Positions 10,644 to 22,521 are shown, counted from the stretch's first letter. The stretch: DNA of 64,000 bases from Hyperoplus lanceolatus (GCA_026929865.2 CM049408.1:744001-808000); one strand, 5' to 3'. Notes: generated from the letters alone by a model not told the origin. Made by a program: numbers and translations.

Positions 10644-12070
10644 GTAGGGGGTCAAACCTATGGGCAGCTCTGTGCCGCCACCGTGCGGCCAAAACACTGC
10701 AGTACACCTTTACCTCTTCAGGTGGGCCTACCCAAACGCTAGCCGGAAACTCCACCCTGGTGGAAAGCCGGGACCTTTAAAAGGATGCCCCGCGGCTTCC
10801 TCTTTCTTTCTGGTGGCGGCCGTTGGCTGACCACATATAGAGACAAGTCTGTATAGATCTACAAGGGCCCTCTTCAGCCCTGAATCAACCACCACGTGTT
10901 TTACTAAAGCTATCGCCTGCGGCCGCGGCGGTCTCTAAGGCAACAAAGTGTGTTGAAGCTGTTCCGTTGGAACGACCAGAAGAACACTGGAAGCAGGCGG
11001 TTTACCCAGAAACCTGCCTTCGGACCAAGGACGTAAGCCGGTCGAATTGGTCTTTGATCGCAACCACTCCACACGAGAAGCAGGCGGGTTTACCCAGAAA
11101 CTCAGCCTCTCGGACCGCGGACTGGATAGCCGATCGAGTGGTCTTCGACCGTCATTCCCCGCACCAAATCAGTTGCGCCCTTTGCCTTTTTCCTGCGATC
11201 TGACGACCGCAGAGATCACCTCACCAGCTCACTGACCGCCAAAGGCTCGGAGCCTGGAGTTTGGATTGCCGTCTCGCGGGCCCCTTTCGGCCGTCCTGGA
11301 AAGGATTGGCCTACCCACCTCAACGACGACGAAGCAGTGGAAATTAAGTTTTCCCCCAAGTGAGATTTTGGCTTTATAATTACCTGGGCAGATGTTTAGT
11401 TATTATTACTTTTTAAAGTGTGAACAATACTGTTTATTTTCGAATTTGTGTTTGCTATTTTTAAACAAGCTGTGTGATCAATCTCCGTTTGTCCTTCCCC
11501 CCCACGGAGAGCTAGAACGGAAAGTTGGTCATTTCATTCAACGCTGCAGCGTGGTTTTAAGTCTGCTGTATGTTTTAAAAACCTAACACCTTTCTTTTTT
11601 CCCCTCCCCGCGCCCAAGCGTGGCCTTTCCTCCTCTTCCTCTCCTGCACGCACGTACACACACGTTAGATGGTAGCCTTGATCAGATAGAATTGGTGCTA
11701 AGATCTTTGGTATAATCCCTTTTAAATAGCTAGTAGCTTTTCGAAATTCCCCGCCTCAAATCCCATCGTCAGGTCCTTTGTTCTAAAGATAGACGCCCTT
11801 TTGAGTACTTCCCCCATCGGGTGGAAGTAGAATAGAATAGCCTAGCCATCCAGGGACGCCATTTTGTGGCATTACTAACCTAGCCTATTTTGGGTCGCCA
11901 TTTTGTGTCTGTCGCCCCAAGTCACGTGGGAGCTTCCCCGTCCCCTTTTTCTTGCTTCGCTTCACACACACACACACACACTCACACACTCACTCACTCA
12001 CACTCACTCACTCACTCACTCACTCACTCACTCACTCACTCACTCACTCACTCACTCACTCACTCACTCA

Positions 12071-12115
<45 letters not shown>

Positions 12116-12239
12116 CCACACACACACATTGGTACATGGCTGTATAAACAACAATGTTCTAGACGTTTTTCTTTGATTAAGTGTATTTGCTTTATGCGTG
12201 TATAAAACGGATGTTACCTTAAGTTTCATTGTGGTTAAA
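10644..12239. repeat. Unclassified GC-richer repeat, possibly retroelement-derived
   Basis: Begins tgtagggggtcaaacctatg and continues through GC-rich, pyrimidine-rich sequence with no long coding frame. It includes a compound (AC)n/(ACTC)n microsatellite at about 11964-12128. Composition differs from the flanking AT-rich intron. The TG start and the sequence that follows could be a long LTR, but no matching second LTR, gag or pol was seen. Kept unclassified. Confidence 0.4.
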
Positions 12240-12598
12240 ATAAATGTTCTTATATTGTAACCAGAAGTGTTTGTGATTTATTTGTGTGGATATTATTGGA
12301 GTGTCAACAATCAACAAGTGAAAGACTCTGTAGCCTTCAGTGTTAAGATCATATTACCAAATTTATAATAGTAACTACTTGATTACATTATTTTATGGAA
12401 ATGATCTTTGAGACTAGGATTTGCTAATGTTGATTTGTTTAACTGAGCGTTAAACTAATCAACGTTTCTAAATAAATCCTTTGATTAAACGAGACAATTT
12501 GCTATTACTTTTCCATTCTTGAATGAATGGTGGTGCCCCTTTTGAACTTTAATAAATTATTGAAGTATTATTAATCATCAGATTAATTTCTAATAGCT
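12240..12598 (+). repeat. Dispersed repeat shared with 41500-41880
   Basis: Sequence from aataaatgttcttatattgt to attaatttctaatagctga aligns along its length with 41500-41880, with many substitutions. In both copies a long AC microsatellite lies just upstream. The shared 3' words include tttaataaatt and cagattaatttctaatag. Could be the 3' part of an LTR-type element; not proven. Confidence 0.6.
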
Positions 12599-12856
12599 GA
12601 ATATATATATATATACAGTATCTCACAAAAGTGAGTACACCCCTCACATTTCTTCACATTTTTCTTTATATCTTTCCATGGGACAACACTGAAGAAATGA
12701 CACTTTGATACAATTAAATAGTCATTACAGCTTGTATAACAGTGTAAATTTACTGTCCCCTCAAAATAACTCGACACACAGCCATTAATGTCTAAACTGC
12801 TGGCAACAAAAGTGAGTACACCCCTTAGAAAAATTTTACAAATTGGGCCCAAAGTG

Positions 12857-13187
12857 TCAATATTTTGCTTTGCCATCATTATTTTCTAGCACTGCCTTAA
12901 CCCTCTTGGGCATGTAGTTCACTAGAGCTTCACAGGTTGCAACTGGAACCCTCTTCCACCCATTTATGACAGCATCACAGAGCTGGTGGATATTAAAGAC
13001 CTTGCGCTCCTCCACCTTCTGTTTGAGGATGCCCCAAAGATGCTCAATAGGGTTTAGGTCTGGAGACATGTTTGGCCAGGCCATAACCTTTACCCTCAGC
13101 TTTTTTAGCAAGCCACTGGTCGTCTTGGAGGTGTGTTTGGGGTGTTATCATGTTGCAATACCACCCTGCGGCCCAGTTTACGAAGGT
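12857..13187 (-). pseudogene. Tc1-like transposase C-terminus, inverted duplicate
   Basis: Reads MLKKLRVKVMAWPNMSPDLN, then PIEHLWGILKQKVEERKVF and VNYMPKRVKAVLENNDGKA to a stop. This carries the DPD/E-type PDLNPIEHLW motif with the third catalytic acidic residue. The upstream catalytic part is absent on this strand. Confidence 0.8.
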
Positions 13188-13985
13188 TGAGTGCACGTGG
13201 TCAGCGTCGTACACAGAGGTTGGCTTTGGAAAATAGACGTATGAGTGCTGCCAGCATTGCTGAAGGGCTTGAAGGGGTGGGGGGTCAACCTGTCAGTGCT
13301 CAGACCATACGCGCACTCTGCATCATACTGGTCTACATGGCTGTCATCCCAGAAGGAAGCCTATTCTAAAGATGATGCACAAGAAACCCCACAAAAAGTT
13401 TGCTGAAGACAAACAGACTACGGACATGGATTACTGCAACCATGTCCTGTGGTCTGATGAGACCAAGATACATTTATTTGGTTCAGATGGTGTTAAGAGT
13501 GTGGAGCGGCAACCAGGTGAGGAGTACAAAGACAAGTGTGTCTTGCCTATAGTCAAGCATGGTGGTTGGAGTGTCATGGTCTGGGGCTGCATGAGTGCTG
13601 CCAGCACTGGGGATCTACAGTTCATTGAATTCTAACATGTACTGTGACATACTGAAGCAGAGCATGATCCCCTCCCTTCATAAACTGGGCCGCAGGGCAG
13701 TACTGCAACATGATAACGACCCCAAACACACCTCCGAACGACCACTGGCTTGCTAAAGAAGCTGAGGGTAAAGGTTATGGACTGGCCAAGCATGTCTCCA
13801 GTCTTAAACCCTATTGAGCATCTTTGGGGCATCCTCAAACGGGAGATGGAGGAGCGCAAGGACTCTAATATCCACCAGCTCCTTGATGTCGTCATGAATG
13901 GGTAGAAGAGGGTTCCAGTGGCAACCTGTGAAGCTCTAGTGAACTACATGCCCAAGAGGGTTAAGGCAGTGCTAGAAAATAATGA
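13188..13985 (+). pseudogene. Tc1-like transposase, central and 3' parts, broken
   Basis: A linker segment (RGQRRTQRLALENRRMSAAS) is followed in another frame by MHKKPHKKFAEDKQTTD, then NHVLWSDETKIHLFGSDGV (first catalytic Asp) and HGGWSVMVWGCMSAASTGD. Downstream frameshifted sequence preserves QHDNDPKHTS. Several stops make it inactive. Confidence 0.8.
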
Positions 13986-14278
13986 TGGCAAAGCAAAATA
14001 TTGACACTTTGGGCCCAATTTGTAAAATTTTTCTAAGGGGTGTACTCACTTTTGTTGCCAGCAGTTTAGACATTAATGGCTGTGTGTCGAGTTATTTTGA
14101 GGGGACAGTAAATTTACACTGTTATACAAGCTGTACACTGACTACTTTACATTGTATCAAAGTGTCATTTATTCAGTGTTGTCGCATGGAAAGATATAAA
14201 GAAAAATGTGAAGAAATGTGAGGGGTGTACTCACTTTTGTGAGATACTGTATATACACACACACACACACACACACAC

Positions 14279-14354
14279 AGGCCACTTTATTAGGTAAATC
14301 GGTTCAATTTCCTGTTAACACATAACTGATCAGCCAATCACATGGCAGCAACTC
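14279..14354. mobile_element. Fragment of the 'GGCCACTTTAT' MITE
   Basis: Begins ggccactttattaggtaaat and resembles the inverted ends of the 9561-10438 element. Only about 75 bp survive after an (AC)n tract at 14250-14278. Confidence 0.6.
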
Positions 14355-14574
14355 AAGGTCAAGTTGGTTTATTCGTCAAATGCACAATATAACAGGCAAG
14401 CAGTCATAGCTGGCAATGAAATGTTTATGTTCCAAGCTCTCCTCAATAATGCAACAATACAAAAAATAAAAATAGAATAGAAGATAAGAGTAAAAAGAGT
14501 AACAACGTACAGTGCAATAAGAACCAAAGTTTAGATAAAATAAACCTAGAATATATGTACAGTATATATATATA
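14355..14574. repeat. Unclassified interspersed repeat
   Basis: Starts aggtcaagttggtttattcg and contains the caaatgcacaatataacagg type of sequence common in fish interspersed repeats. No coding potential and no second terminus identified. Confidence 0.35.
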
Positions 14575-15440
14575 TACTCAACAAAAATATAACCGCAACA
14601 CTTTTGTTTTTGCTCCCATTTTTCTTGAGATGGACTTAAAGATCTAAAATTCATTCCAGATACACAATTGTACCATTTCTCTCAAACATTGTTCACAAAT
14701 CTGTCTAAATGTGTGATAGTGAGCACTTCTGCTTTGCCGAGATAATCCATTCCACCTCACAGGTGTGCCACATCAAGATGCTGATCTGACATCATGATTA
14801 GTGCACAGGTGTACCTTAGACTGTCCACAATAAAAGGCCACCCTGAAATGTGCAGTTTTGTCTCACAGCAAAATGCCACAGATGCCACAAGCATTGAGGG
14901 AGCGTGTAATTGGCATGCTGACAGCAGGAATGTCAACCAGATCTGTTGCTCGTGCATTGAATGTTCATTTCTCCACCATAAGCCGTCTCCAGCAACTTCG
15001 CACAGCCATTGAAGAGGAGTGGACCAACATTCCACAGGCCACAATTGACAATCTGATAAACTCTATGTGAAGAAGATGTGTTGCACTGCATGAGGCAAAT
15101 GGTGGTCACACCAGATACTGACTGGTTCTGAGTCCCCAGACCCCCAATAAAGCAAAAAAATGCACATTTCAGGGTGGCCTTTTATTGTGGACAGTCTAAG
15201 GCACACCTGTGCACTAATCATGATGTCAGATCAGCATCTTGATGTGGCACACCTGTGAGGTGGGATGGATTATCTCAGCAAAGCAGAAGTGCTCACTATC
15301 ACACATTTAGACAGATTTGTGAACAATGTTTGAGAGAAATGGTAATATTGTGTATCTGGAATGAATTTTAGATCTTCAAGTCCATCTCATGAAAAATGGG
15401 AGCAAAAACAAAAGTGTTGCGTTTATATTTTTGTTGAGTG
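14575..15440. mobile_element. Internally deleted Tc1-like element, copy 2
   Basis: Nearly identical to 6867-7731, with the same ends and the same internal deletion junction. The fused frame starting MPQMPQALRERVIGMLTAG is cut short here: a CGA codon has become TGA at 15068-15070, so the product would end at ...LINSM. Confidence 0.87.
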
Positions 15441-15461
15441 TATATATATATATATATATAT

Positions 15462-16298
15462 TAGTGCTGTCAAACGATTAAAATATTTAATCGCGATTAA
15501 TCGCATTATTGTCATAGTTAACTCGCGATTAATCGCACAGTTTTACCTATTCTAGCCTAAATGTCCCTTGATTTCTTTTTTGTCCCATTATTTTTTCTCA
15601 TTGTAATGGTCTTTTCACACCCATTCTCTACACCCTTGTAATTCAGTGTATTTCTTCTAAAATATCATAATTTCCAATTCAGTGCAAATAGACAACAATG
15701 TAGATCCCCCCCACCCATAGAACAGCATACACAAACATAATTGGAACTTCCTTTTTTATTTAAAAACCAAACCATAAAACAACATAGGCTGGCCTATATA
15801 AAACAAATTAGTATAAAGGTGGTTGCTGCCTAAATGTTTTGGGAGTCAGACTGTTTGTGGAGTGGACACACCATACACTTGTGTGCTGGTGGTTGGTTGG
15901 TATGCCGCTGCTGCAGCCGAGGCTTAAGTCACCCTTGATAGCGAAAATTTAAGTGAAGGTCGCGCAGCTGAGCTAGGAAGTGCTAGGTTCCGGTTTCTGC
16001 TTCAAAATAAAAGTCAACATTTACTTGACGTTTAGCCGTTTTGCCAGTTAAATGATTTTAATGTGAAGTTACGCTGTAGGACATGTTCCGGTTGACTTAA
16101 CAGTAACTTAATGGCGAGCCATATGAATAGTTTGTGGTGTTTCAGTTGTTCTAACATTACTAGTTGATGCAACAGCATGTGAAAAAACCACAACGATTGC
16201 TAGGCCATGACGAGCGTTAATCGCGCGATAAAAAAATTGACGCCGTTAAAATGGGTTTGCGTTAACGCCGTTAATAACACGTTTAACTGACAGCACTA
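15462..16298. mobile_element. MITE, 'TAGTGCTGTCAA' termini
   Basis: Left end tagtgctgtcaaacgattaa and right end gtttaactgacagcacta are inverted. Subterminal GATTAATCGC repeats occur at both ends. It inserted in a TA tract about 85 bp upstream of an ldah exon. No open frame of note. Confidence 0.78.
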
Positions 16299-16383
16299 AT
16301 ATATATATATAGTTGTCATTTCATATTTATTTGTCTGAAACAAAACAATGAGTTAAACAGTGTGATTTTGTTTCTCCGGATAG

Positions 16384-16466
16384 CCAATGCTATGTACATG
16401 GGGGGTCAGGAGATGAGGGAAGTCCTGAAAAGAGACGACATGACCATCAAAAACAATCTTAAAAAG
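16384..16466 (+). CDS. ldah: ldah exon (NAMYMGGQEM segment)
   Basis: 83-bp exon with acceptor tccggatag and donor aaaaag|gtaaga. Its first two bases complete the Ala codon left open at 928. It encodes ANAMYMGGQEMREVLKRDD and then MTIKNNLKK, the LDAH segment ending just before the strand that carries the catalytic Asp. It is too short to stand out as an open frame but is unambiguous from the family match and from phase agreement on both sides. Confidence 0.9.
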
Positions 16467-16616
16467 GTAAGAAAAGGCCTACCATTCTAATCACACTGAC
16501 ATTTATCTGTATTTAAAAGCTACTTGTCAATATTTGATAACATAAGAGAACATGACACTTGAAGCGAACATGACTGCTTTAATTAGCAGTGAATGGTTAA
16601 ATGCTGTGTTTTTCAG

Positions 16617-16805
16617 CTTGTATTCTATTATGGAGCTACAGACCACTGGTGCCCTGTTGAGTATTATCAGGACATGAAACAGGACTTCCCTCATGGAGAT
16701 GTCAGACTGTGTGAACAGGGCTTTCGCCATGCCTTCGTCCTGGATGCAGGGAGGGAAGTTGCTACAATGGTGTTCCAATGGATCAGTGGAGATTTGAGGA
16801 CATGA
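16617..16805 (+). CDS. ldah: ldah terminal coding exon
   Basis: Last coding exon, after a 150-bp intron with acceptor gtttttcag. It encodes LVFYYGATDHWCP (the region of the catalytic Asp), then DFPHGDVRLCE, and RHAFVLDAG with the catalytic-type His, ending in ...GDLRT and TGA at 16803-16805. With GHSIG in the first exon the Ser/Asp/His set is complete, so this looks like a functional gene rather than a pseudogene. ATTAAA occurs at about 16876 and could serve as a weak polyadenylation signal, but no strong AATAAA lies close by. The gene converges on alkbh1. Confidence 0.93.
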   Translation, partial: LVFYYGATDHWCPVEYYQDMKQDFPHGDVRLCEQGFRHAFVLDAGREVATMVFQWISGDLRT

Positions 16806-17802
16806 CAGCTGATCATAACACATCCAGACCAGGCAGTCAAGGTTATTTATTGGCTGAAATCATTGTATGGCATAAGATTAAAAGAGCAGTGCTTAAGAAT
16901 GATCACATTTTCATTTTAGCATTTATTTATCGATATAATTCATCGTACATACCTTTAATTTTTCATCCATTGTAAATGATGGCATTAGACGATTCTACTG
17001 TGCTTGAACTGAAACAACACATCTGCATGTAATTCTAATAGGATTTCAATGAGAAACGTATTGTAATAAGAAAATTATCCTGTGTGATGAAATGCATCTT
17101 TCCTGTACTTGCTTTTACATAGCCAAACAGCCCTGACTCTCCCCCATGACCTTTTGATGCAAGTAACACCTTTTTGTATCGTCTGTGTCCAAGAAACACA
17201 GCCCGTCCCTATGCATATCATACATTAAATACAGGCAGAGCACTGTTCATTGTTTATCTCCAGACATTCCCTCCTGGGCAATTCAGCCAGCCAGGAGAAA
17301 TCCTGACCTATTGTACCTTGTGATAAAATGTAACCAACCACATCACTGTAATTCTGATCCCCTGTTGTGGATTTGAATGATCTGGTGTTCTGTTATTCCA
17401 GATGGCTTCTCACTGTCAGGCTCTGTGCGTGCAGTCCGAAGCGATCCTCGAGAGAAACTATTGTTTGAATTAAACACTCATGCTAACTTGATACAGCCGT
17501 TATTGTCTGATTTATTCTCTCCACAGTATTCAACCCTGTATCATGGCAGATGGTCATTTCATTCAGTTGATTTCCCATTTTTATTAACATCGGTTTATAT
17601 TGATTTTTTCTATATTATAGCAGCTTCAATTCTCAACATTTCACAATAACAAGATTTATTTCTCCATTGTAATTTAATGTCATCCTTAACATGATATGAT
17701 CATGTTTTTCAGTGTCTAAATGCAAGTTTACTTTTATAAATCATTTTGCTATTCTTTACCCCTTCTTTCTATAATTTATATGGCTTCTTTCTATCTGCCT
17801 TG
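16806..17802. other. ldah 3' flank, no further gene recognised
   Basis: AT-rich sequence downstream of the ldah stop, probably including its 3' UTR. Open frames of 60-90 residues (for example 17377-17649) have no recognisable domain. No repeat ends were noticed. Confidence 0.5.
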
Positions 17803-18095
17803 TGCCTATTGCACGAACCAAGATGAGGGATTAAGCCGGGATATTTCGTTATCCTGATCTGCTTTAGCCATGATTCAGTTGCACAAAAGCAGAGGGACAT
17901 AAGTTACCGTGGAGACTTATCCTTTGTGTTTAGCCTGGTCCTGACCAGGGGCCTATTGCATAAAACTAGGATAAGGGATTAACCTAGGATATTTCGGTTA
18001 TCCTGGCTTGCGTTAGTCATGATCTGGTTGCATAAAAGCGGAGGGACAGAAGTTACCATGGAGATTTATCCTTTAAACTTATTCTGTTGCCTGAT
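17803..18095. repeat. Two-copy tandem of a MITE-like unit
   Basis: The unit beginning gcctattgca occurs at 17804 and again at 17951 (period 147 bp). Shared words include gatatttcg/ggttatcctg, ttagycatgat and gcataaaagcrgagggacag. The unit resembles the ends of fish Harbinger-type MITEs, but I could not delimit a full element. Confidence 0.6.
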
Positions 18096-18432
18096 TGGCT
18101 CAGTCAGCTGTCACTCCGATCTGAAATCAAGGTGTTTAACAGTTATTCCATGATCTTCCGTGTATTGCTTTATTTTCATTAGCCTGTTTTAAGGCACCAC
18201 ATAAAATACTGCATTGTCATTTAGTTAAATAGTTCTTCTTTTTTATTTATTTAACCCGAACCATTTATAATTAACTTAATTATAATTACATTAAGATGCA
18301 ATGATATAAATTAAAATAATTGATATGATAGTCTGTTCATATTGCAGGCTATATTTATACAATTGATTATCGATGACAGATGATGTTGCAAGTGTGGGTC
18401 AAATAAATTCCCTTTGTACTTATCACTATATC

Positions 18433-18779
18433 GAGGTGCATCAAAAACAAAAGTCAATATCAATGAAAAATTCCTTTTTTCTGTAATTGAATTCAAAAAG
18501 TGAAACTTAAATACATTCTAGAAATTCATTACACATGAAGTGAAATTAATCTAGAATAAACATACTTTTCAGAAGGTCGACATTTCTGTATTATAAATCC
18601 TTTTTCTGATTGGTTGTATGTAACATTCTAATACTTTGAGATACTGGATACTTTTTATTCCATGATCAATCAATCATCCAAAAAAAGGCCTGACATATTT
18701 CACTTCTTGTAATGAATCTATGAAAGTTTCACTTTTTGAATGGACTTTCCATGATATAATTTTTTTTAGATGCACCTGC
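18433..18779. mobile_element. Short MITE with imperfect inverted termini
   Basis: Left gaggtgcatcaaaaac and right ttttttagatgcacctg are inverted. A second inverted pair (ttcaaaaagtgaaact near 18491; agtttcactttttgaa near 18725) lies inside. No coding frame. Confidence 0.65.
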
Positions 18780-19013
18780 AGACTGCTCACTGTCAACTAT
18801 TTTATCATAAAACAATGCAGGGACGTCAAGATCAGTTGGCTGAGAATACATCTCCTGTATGAAATGAACTGCCCCCTGACTTACGGTTTAAACTAGCAAG
18901 GCATTGTGGGAAAATGGGCCGTCTTTTCCATTTTTCCATCAGTAAATCTGTGTTTGATCTTTGGGTCTACTTCTGAAAGCTGTGGGCTGGCACTTAACAG
19001 AATTACTTACACC

Positions 19014-19768
19014 AGGGGCCTATCCGAAAAGTCCAATCTCCTAACCTATAAGCCTCCTTTCCTATGCCTTAACCCCTAAACGTCATCGGGGTTAAGGAGA
19101 GATGAAAGGTGCTTCCTATCGAACATAGGAAAGGACAGCGTTGTTTCAAATGAATTCGACTCCACCTTTCCTAACCGACGTCATTGCGCGACGGCGAGTA
19201 TTGCTGACGTGAGTCGCGTGAAACTACACTATTCTCCGAAAATTGACTACAACAAGCGCTCGTTTGATCCATGCGTTCTTTTCATATTGATTGTAATCAG
19301 GTTGTCGCCAACAGAGTGAGAATCACTCCCATATATCCCAATTCACATGTGGAATAAAAAGAGGCTACACTTAGCCTATGTTGATGTTGAAATGAACTGC
19401 CCCCAGTAACTTCATTAAATGTGAAGTTGGTATTTTATTTTCTTATGGTGTAAATGATGTGCTACGAAAATAACTAAATTATGATGTTGGTCTTTTATGA
19501 GTTCTTTATTATCTTAATGGGGGGGGGGGGGGGGTATTTTGTTTTAGCTGAGTTAAATCTTCCTCTCTTCTCCTCTCCTCTCTTCTGTTTTGCCTCTCGT
19601 TCGTATTCGTGTAGAGTCGGTAAACTCCGGCGGTGGCTTGTTGCTTTAAATATTGCCGCCGTAAAGGATTATGGGATACCACTATCTACGTTCCTTTAGC
19701 AAAGGTTGGTCAGGAGTAACCTATGCTAAAGGAGGGTTAAAGGATGAATCGACGCTTCCGGACAGGGG
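19014..19768. mobile_element. MITE-like element with degenerate inverted ends
   Basis: Left end aggggcctatccgaaaagtc and, inverted, the right end near gacgcttccggacaggggg. AGGAGG/CCTCCTTT words and a cctaacc/ggttaag pattern recur in inverse at both sides. A poly-G run is at about 19519-19533. No transposase. Confidence 0.5.
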
Positions 19769-21483
19769 GCGGGGGGAGCTCAAAGATTGTATATTTACGA
19801 GGGGAGCTGCAGCTCTTTTTAAAAAATAGGCCATTGTGAGATTAGCTGAACATCAGCATAGTACAATAAATTATCTGAAAGTTTTTTTCAGCAAACAATT
19901 AAAGAAAAACGTATTAAGGACCACTAAGACCACATAATATGGTGTATAAAAGAACCGAAAAGTGTATAATATGGGAGCTTTAAGAAATTATGTACGGAGA
20001 TCAGCAGTGCGGCAGTACATTTGTTATTTTTTAAATAACATTGTTCAGGGCTATGAAGATCAGGGGCCTATATTGAGCCAGTAAAAAAAACAAAGACTTC
20101 AAAGAAAGAAGGATTTTTCTTTCTGCTTTTTGGTAATTCTGTGTCTCCAAATTATTCCATAAAATACAACTATATAGCTCACATAGGACACAATTGATTT
20201 AGCCTCAGTTTTCTTCTCAAAGTGCACCAGATTGATGAATTTTACTTTAAAAGGTTCACATTTTTCTGTCTATGTACAATTATCCTTAAAATCATTTGGT
20301 CATCCATCAAAATACATATTGTGTTATTTGGCTCAGAGATTCCCAATTGCCTGCAGAAAAAGAAGCCTTATGCCTTGTTGTTATGCTGCACTGAGCACCT
20401 GCCCCCCAAAATGTCTGTGCACGCCACTGCTTAGGAGTACTCTTAGCGCTAAGATAAAATGTTTCATAAATAGTCCTTAGAAACCTGTAAGGTAGAAGTA
20501 TGCCATACGATGTTAGTTGTTTATTTTATGTTGTCTTTTGTTTTTGTGTTCCTTTGTGCAGTTTTTTTTGTGTGGTTATGTTCTCTAAAAAATAATAAAT
20601 AAATAAAGTATTAGTTAAGAAAATTGCTTAACCAAATGCATTATTATTATTATTTGTCAAACAGCAGAGTGCTCTGGTTCAGAAGGTCATTCCTACCTAA
20701 AGCAATACAATCTACAATGACCCCCTTCTGTGCCAGGAGAGGAGACTCCTACAATCATAGGAAATGGATTTGCACACATTTAACTGTTAATACATTTGAT
20801 TATTTACTATTATTTGCCAGTGAAATAATAAAATGTCCCTTCCCTGCATGTAATGTTATTAATTATTCACAATGGGAAAGAAGAACGAAAGACTAGGAAT
20901 GCAAAGATGGAATTGTGAACATTATTTGTACCAGACCTAAAATTGTACATCACAAGCATGTGTAATGTATCAAAGGTGGGCAGAGTGATACAGGAATGTG
21001 CAAATGGATCGAACCCTTTCTGAGTTTCTGCCAGTTTATAATTTTTATTTTATTTCTCTCGTTATTTGTCCTATGTAACAGGACACTGGACAGATTGTGA
21101 CACTATTATTAACAGAATAATAAGAAAGTTTTACAAACAAAACTGAAAAAAACAGTTTGTCCCATTGACTTGAAATGTGACAGTACTGTTCTAATCAGCA
21201 TAAACTTGTAAACAAGGAGTTGAACCTTTTTCCAGCACATACAGTGAATTGTGACTCAATATTTTGCCGCTAAGGGTCAATGTTTTAAAATATGATTATG
21301 ACAGAGATTCAGCTATGCCCCAAGGTATTTAAAAATGTCCTCAAACATTTTGAAACATTTGATGCTGCAGGGTTGAATCATTGAGCTCAGTGTTCCATGA
21401 TTATTTCATGTACTGCTTTTAGACTGGGTTGCATGACTGAACCAATGGGTAGAAAAGGAGCAGGGCTTTTGCTTTCTGACAAC
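19769..21483. other. Intergenic region between ldah and alkbh1
   Basis: AT-rich spacer. A hAT-like end in minus orientation (cagtggcgtgcacagaca) occurs near 20410 without a clear partner. An (ATT)n run is near 20640. Otherwise no gene or element I can support; the last few hundred bases are probably alkbh1 3' UTR on the minus strand. Confidence 0.45.
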
Positions 21484-21489
21484 TTTATT
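21484..21489 (-). promoter_or_regulatory. Candidate alkbh1 polyadenylation signal
   Basis: TTTATT on the + strand, i.e. AATAAA on the transcribed strand, about 410 bp after the alkbh1 stop codon. It is the first canonical hexamer I noticed downstream. Such hexamers are common by chance in AT-rich DNA, so this is a weak call. Confidence 0.3.
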
Positions 21490-21895
21490 GAGGTAAGATG
21501 AAAGAGAGAAAATGTACAGAAAACTGTGTGTAGGGAACATGGGCATTAATCTGGTCTCCTGTGCTGTTCTAATTTGTCCCAGAACCTGAACTAAGGGTAT
21601 TTCAACAGCTAAATAATAAAGATCTTTCACTCGGTTGCGTTTGGAATTATTTAAATAAATAATGGTGAGCGTTCATGCAGAATTTATAATGGGTCTGTGA
21701 CTACCTAAGACAATCCCTTAGTGGACATTCCTGGTCCAAGGAAGTAGACAGCTTTTTGGAAAAAAATTATAAATATGAACCAGCCTTAGTAATGAGGGCG
21801 AATCTGACTGGAGTGGCTTCTGCTAGTATTACAATATCACTCTAAAGGAAATCCCCCTGCAGCGTCATGTCACCAATTAGAGCAATTATCTTCTT

Positions 21896-22340
21896 TCATG
21901 TTTGTCCAGAGTCCCAGCTGCTACTCCTCATCCTCTTACCACTCTGGTCATCATGGTTACCCACTACCTTGTCTTCATGGTAACCCACTAGCTGGCCTGC
22001 ATCAGTCCTTTGGTGGGCAGACTGTGTGTCTGGGAAGCTCTGTCCAGGCCCCAGCACCTGTCTAACCGTCACATTGACTCTGGAGCTCTGGATGTAGCTG
22101 GAGCACCTCAGCCAGTCCTCCTCTGATACTGGCTCCAGCACAGAGCCGACCTTCAGGCTGACGCCCTCCCTCTCTAGAGCTGCCTCTCCCTGGGGAGCAG
22201 GCACGATGCGTGGGACAGCGTGGTATAGGAGGCGGCTCTGTCCTGTCATCAACATCATGTCTCCACTGTGCATGTACATAGCAGTGGGGGCGTCTTGTCT
22301 GCAGATGCCTCCTAGGAGGAATATGGCGGACTGTCCAAAA
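21896..22340 (-). CDS. alkbh1: alkbh1 terminal coding exon
   Basis: Last coding exon, starting after ...ttttcttatag on the minus strand. It encodes [39 protein letters not shown] (distal iron-ligand His) and [15 protein letters not shown] (Arg of the type that salt-bridges 2-oxoglutarate). A poorly conserved acidic/serine-rich tail ends in SSSWDSGQT with TGA at 21898-21896. The four exons total 893 coding bases. The catalytic core is complete, so the locus appears functional. The extra residues upstream of FGQS in the open frame are intron read-through. Confidence 0.93.
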
Positions 22341-22521
22341 CTATAAGAAAAGAAAACATAATATATAGTAAGAGGGTTGAAATATTTTTCTGTAATTGAC
22401 CAGGCAATAAAGACTTTCACGTTCCCATATTAACACTGCTTGAACTGCTGTTGAGGTAAAAAAAAAAAAAAAAAAGCTCCTGAGAAAAAGTGCATTGTCA
22501 TTCTAATTCAAAAGTTACGAC

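Larger units (their letters stand above)
12616..14249. mobile_element. Second palindromic Tc1-like element
   Basis: Ends cagtatctcacaaaagtgag and the inverse near 14230-14249. The left arm (12616 to about 13187) carries the transposase 3' part on the minus strand (MSPDLNPIEHLWGILKQK ... NYMPKRVKAVL). The right arm (about 13188-14249) carries a longer plus-strand piece from upstream of the DDE core to the C-terminus. Both arms include the same cytosine-rich ccgcagggc/ggt segment in inverse, well beyond the terminal repeats. The true 5' end has therefore been replaced by an inverted 3' end. Confidence 0.85.

Noticed and set aside
11890..12205. Three overlapping His/Thr/Ser/Leu-repeat frames
   Set aside because: Produced by the (AC)n/(ACTC)n microsatellite.
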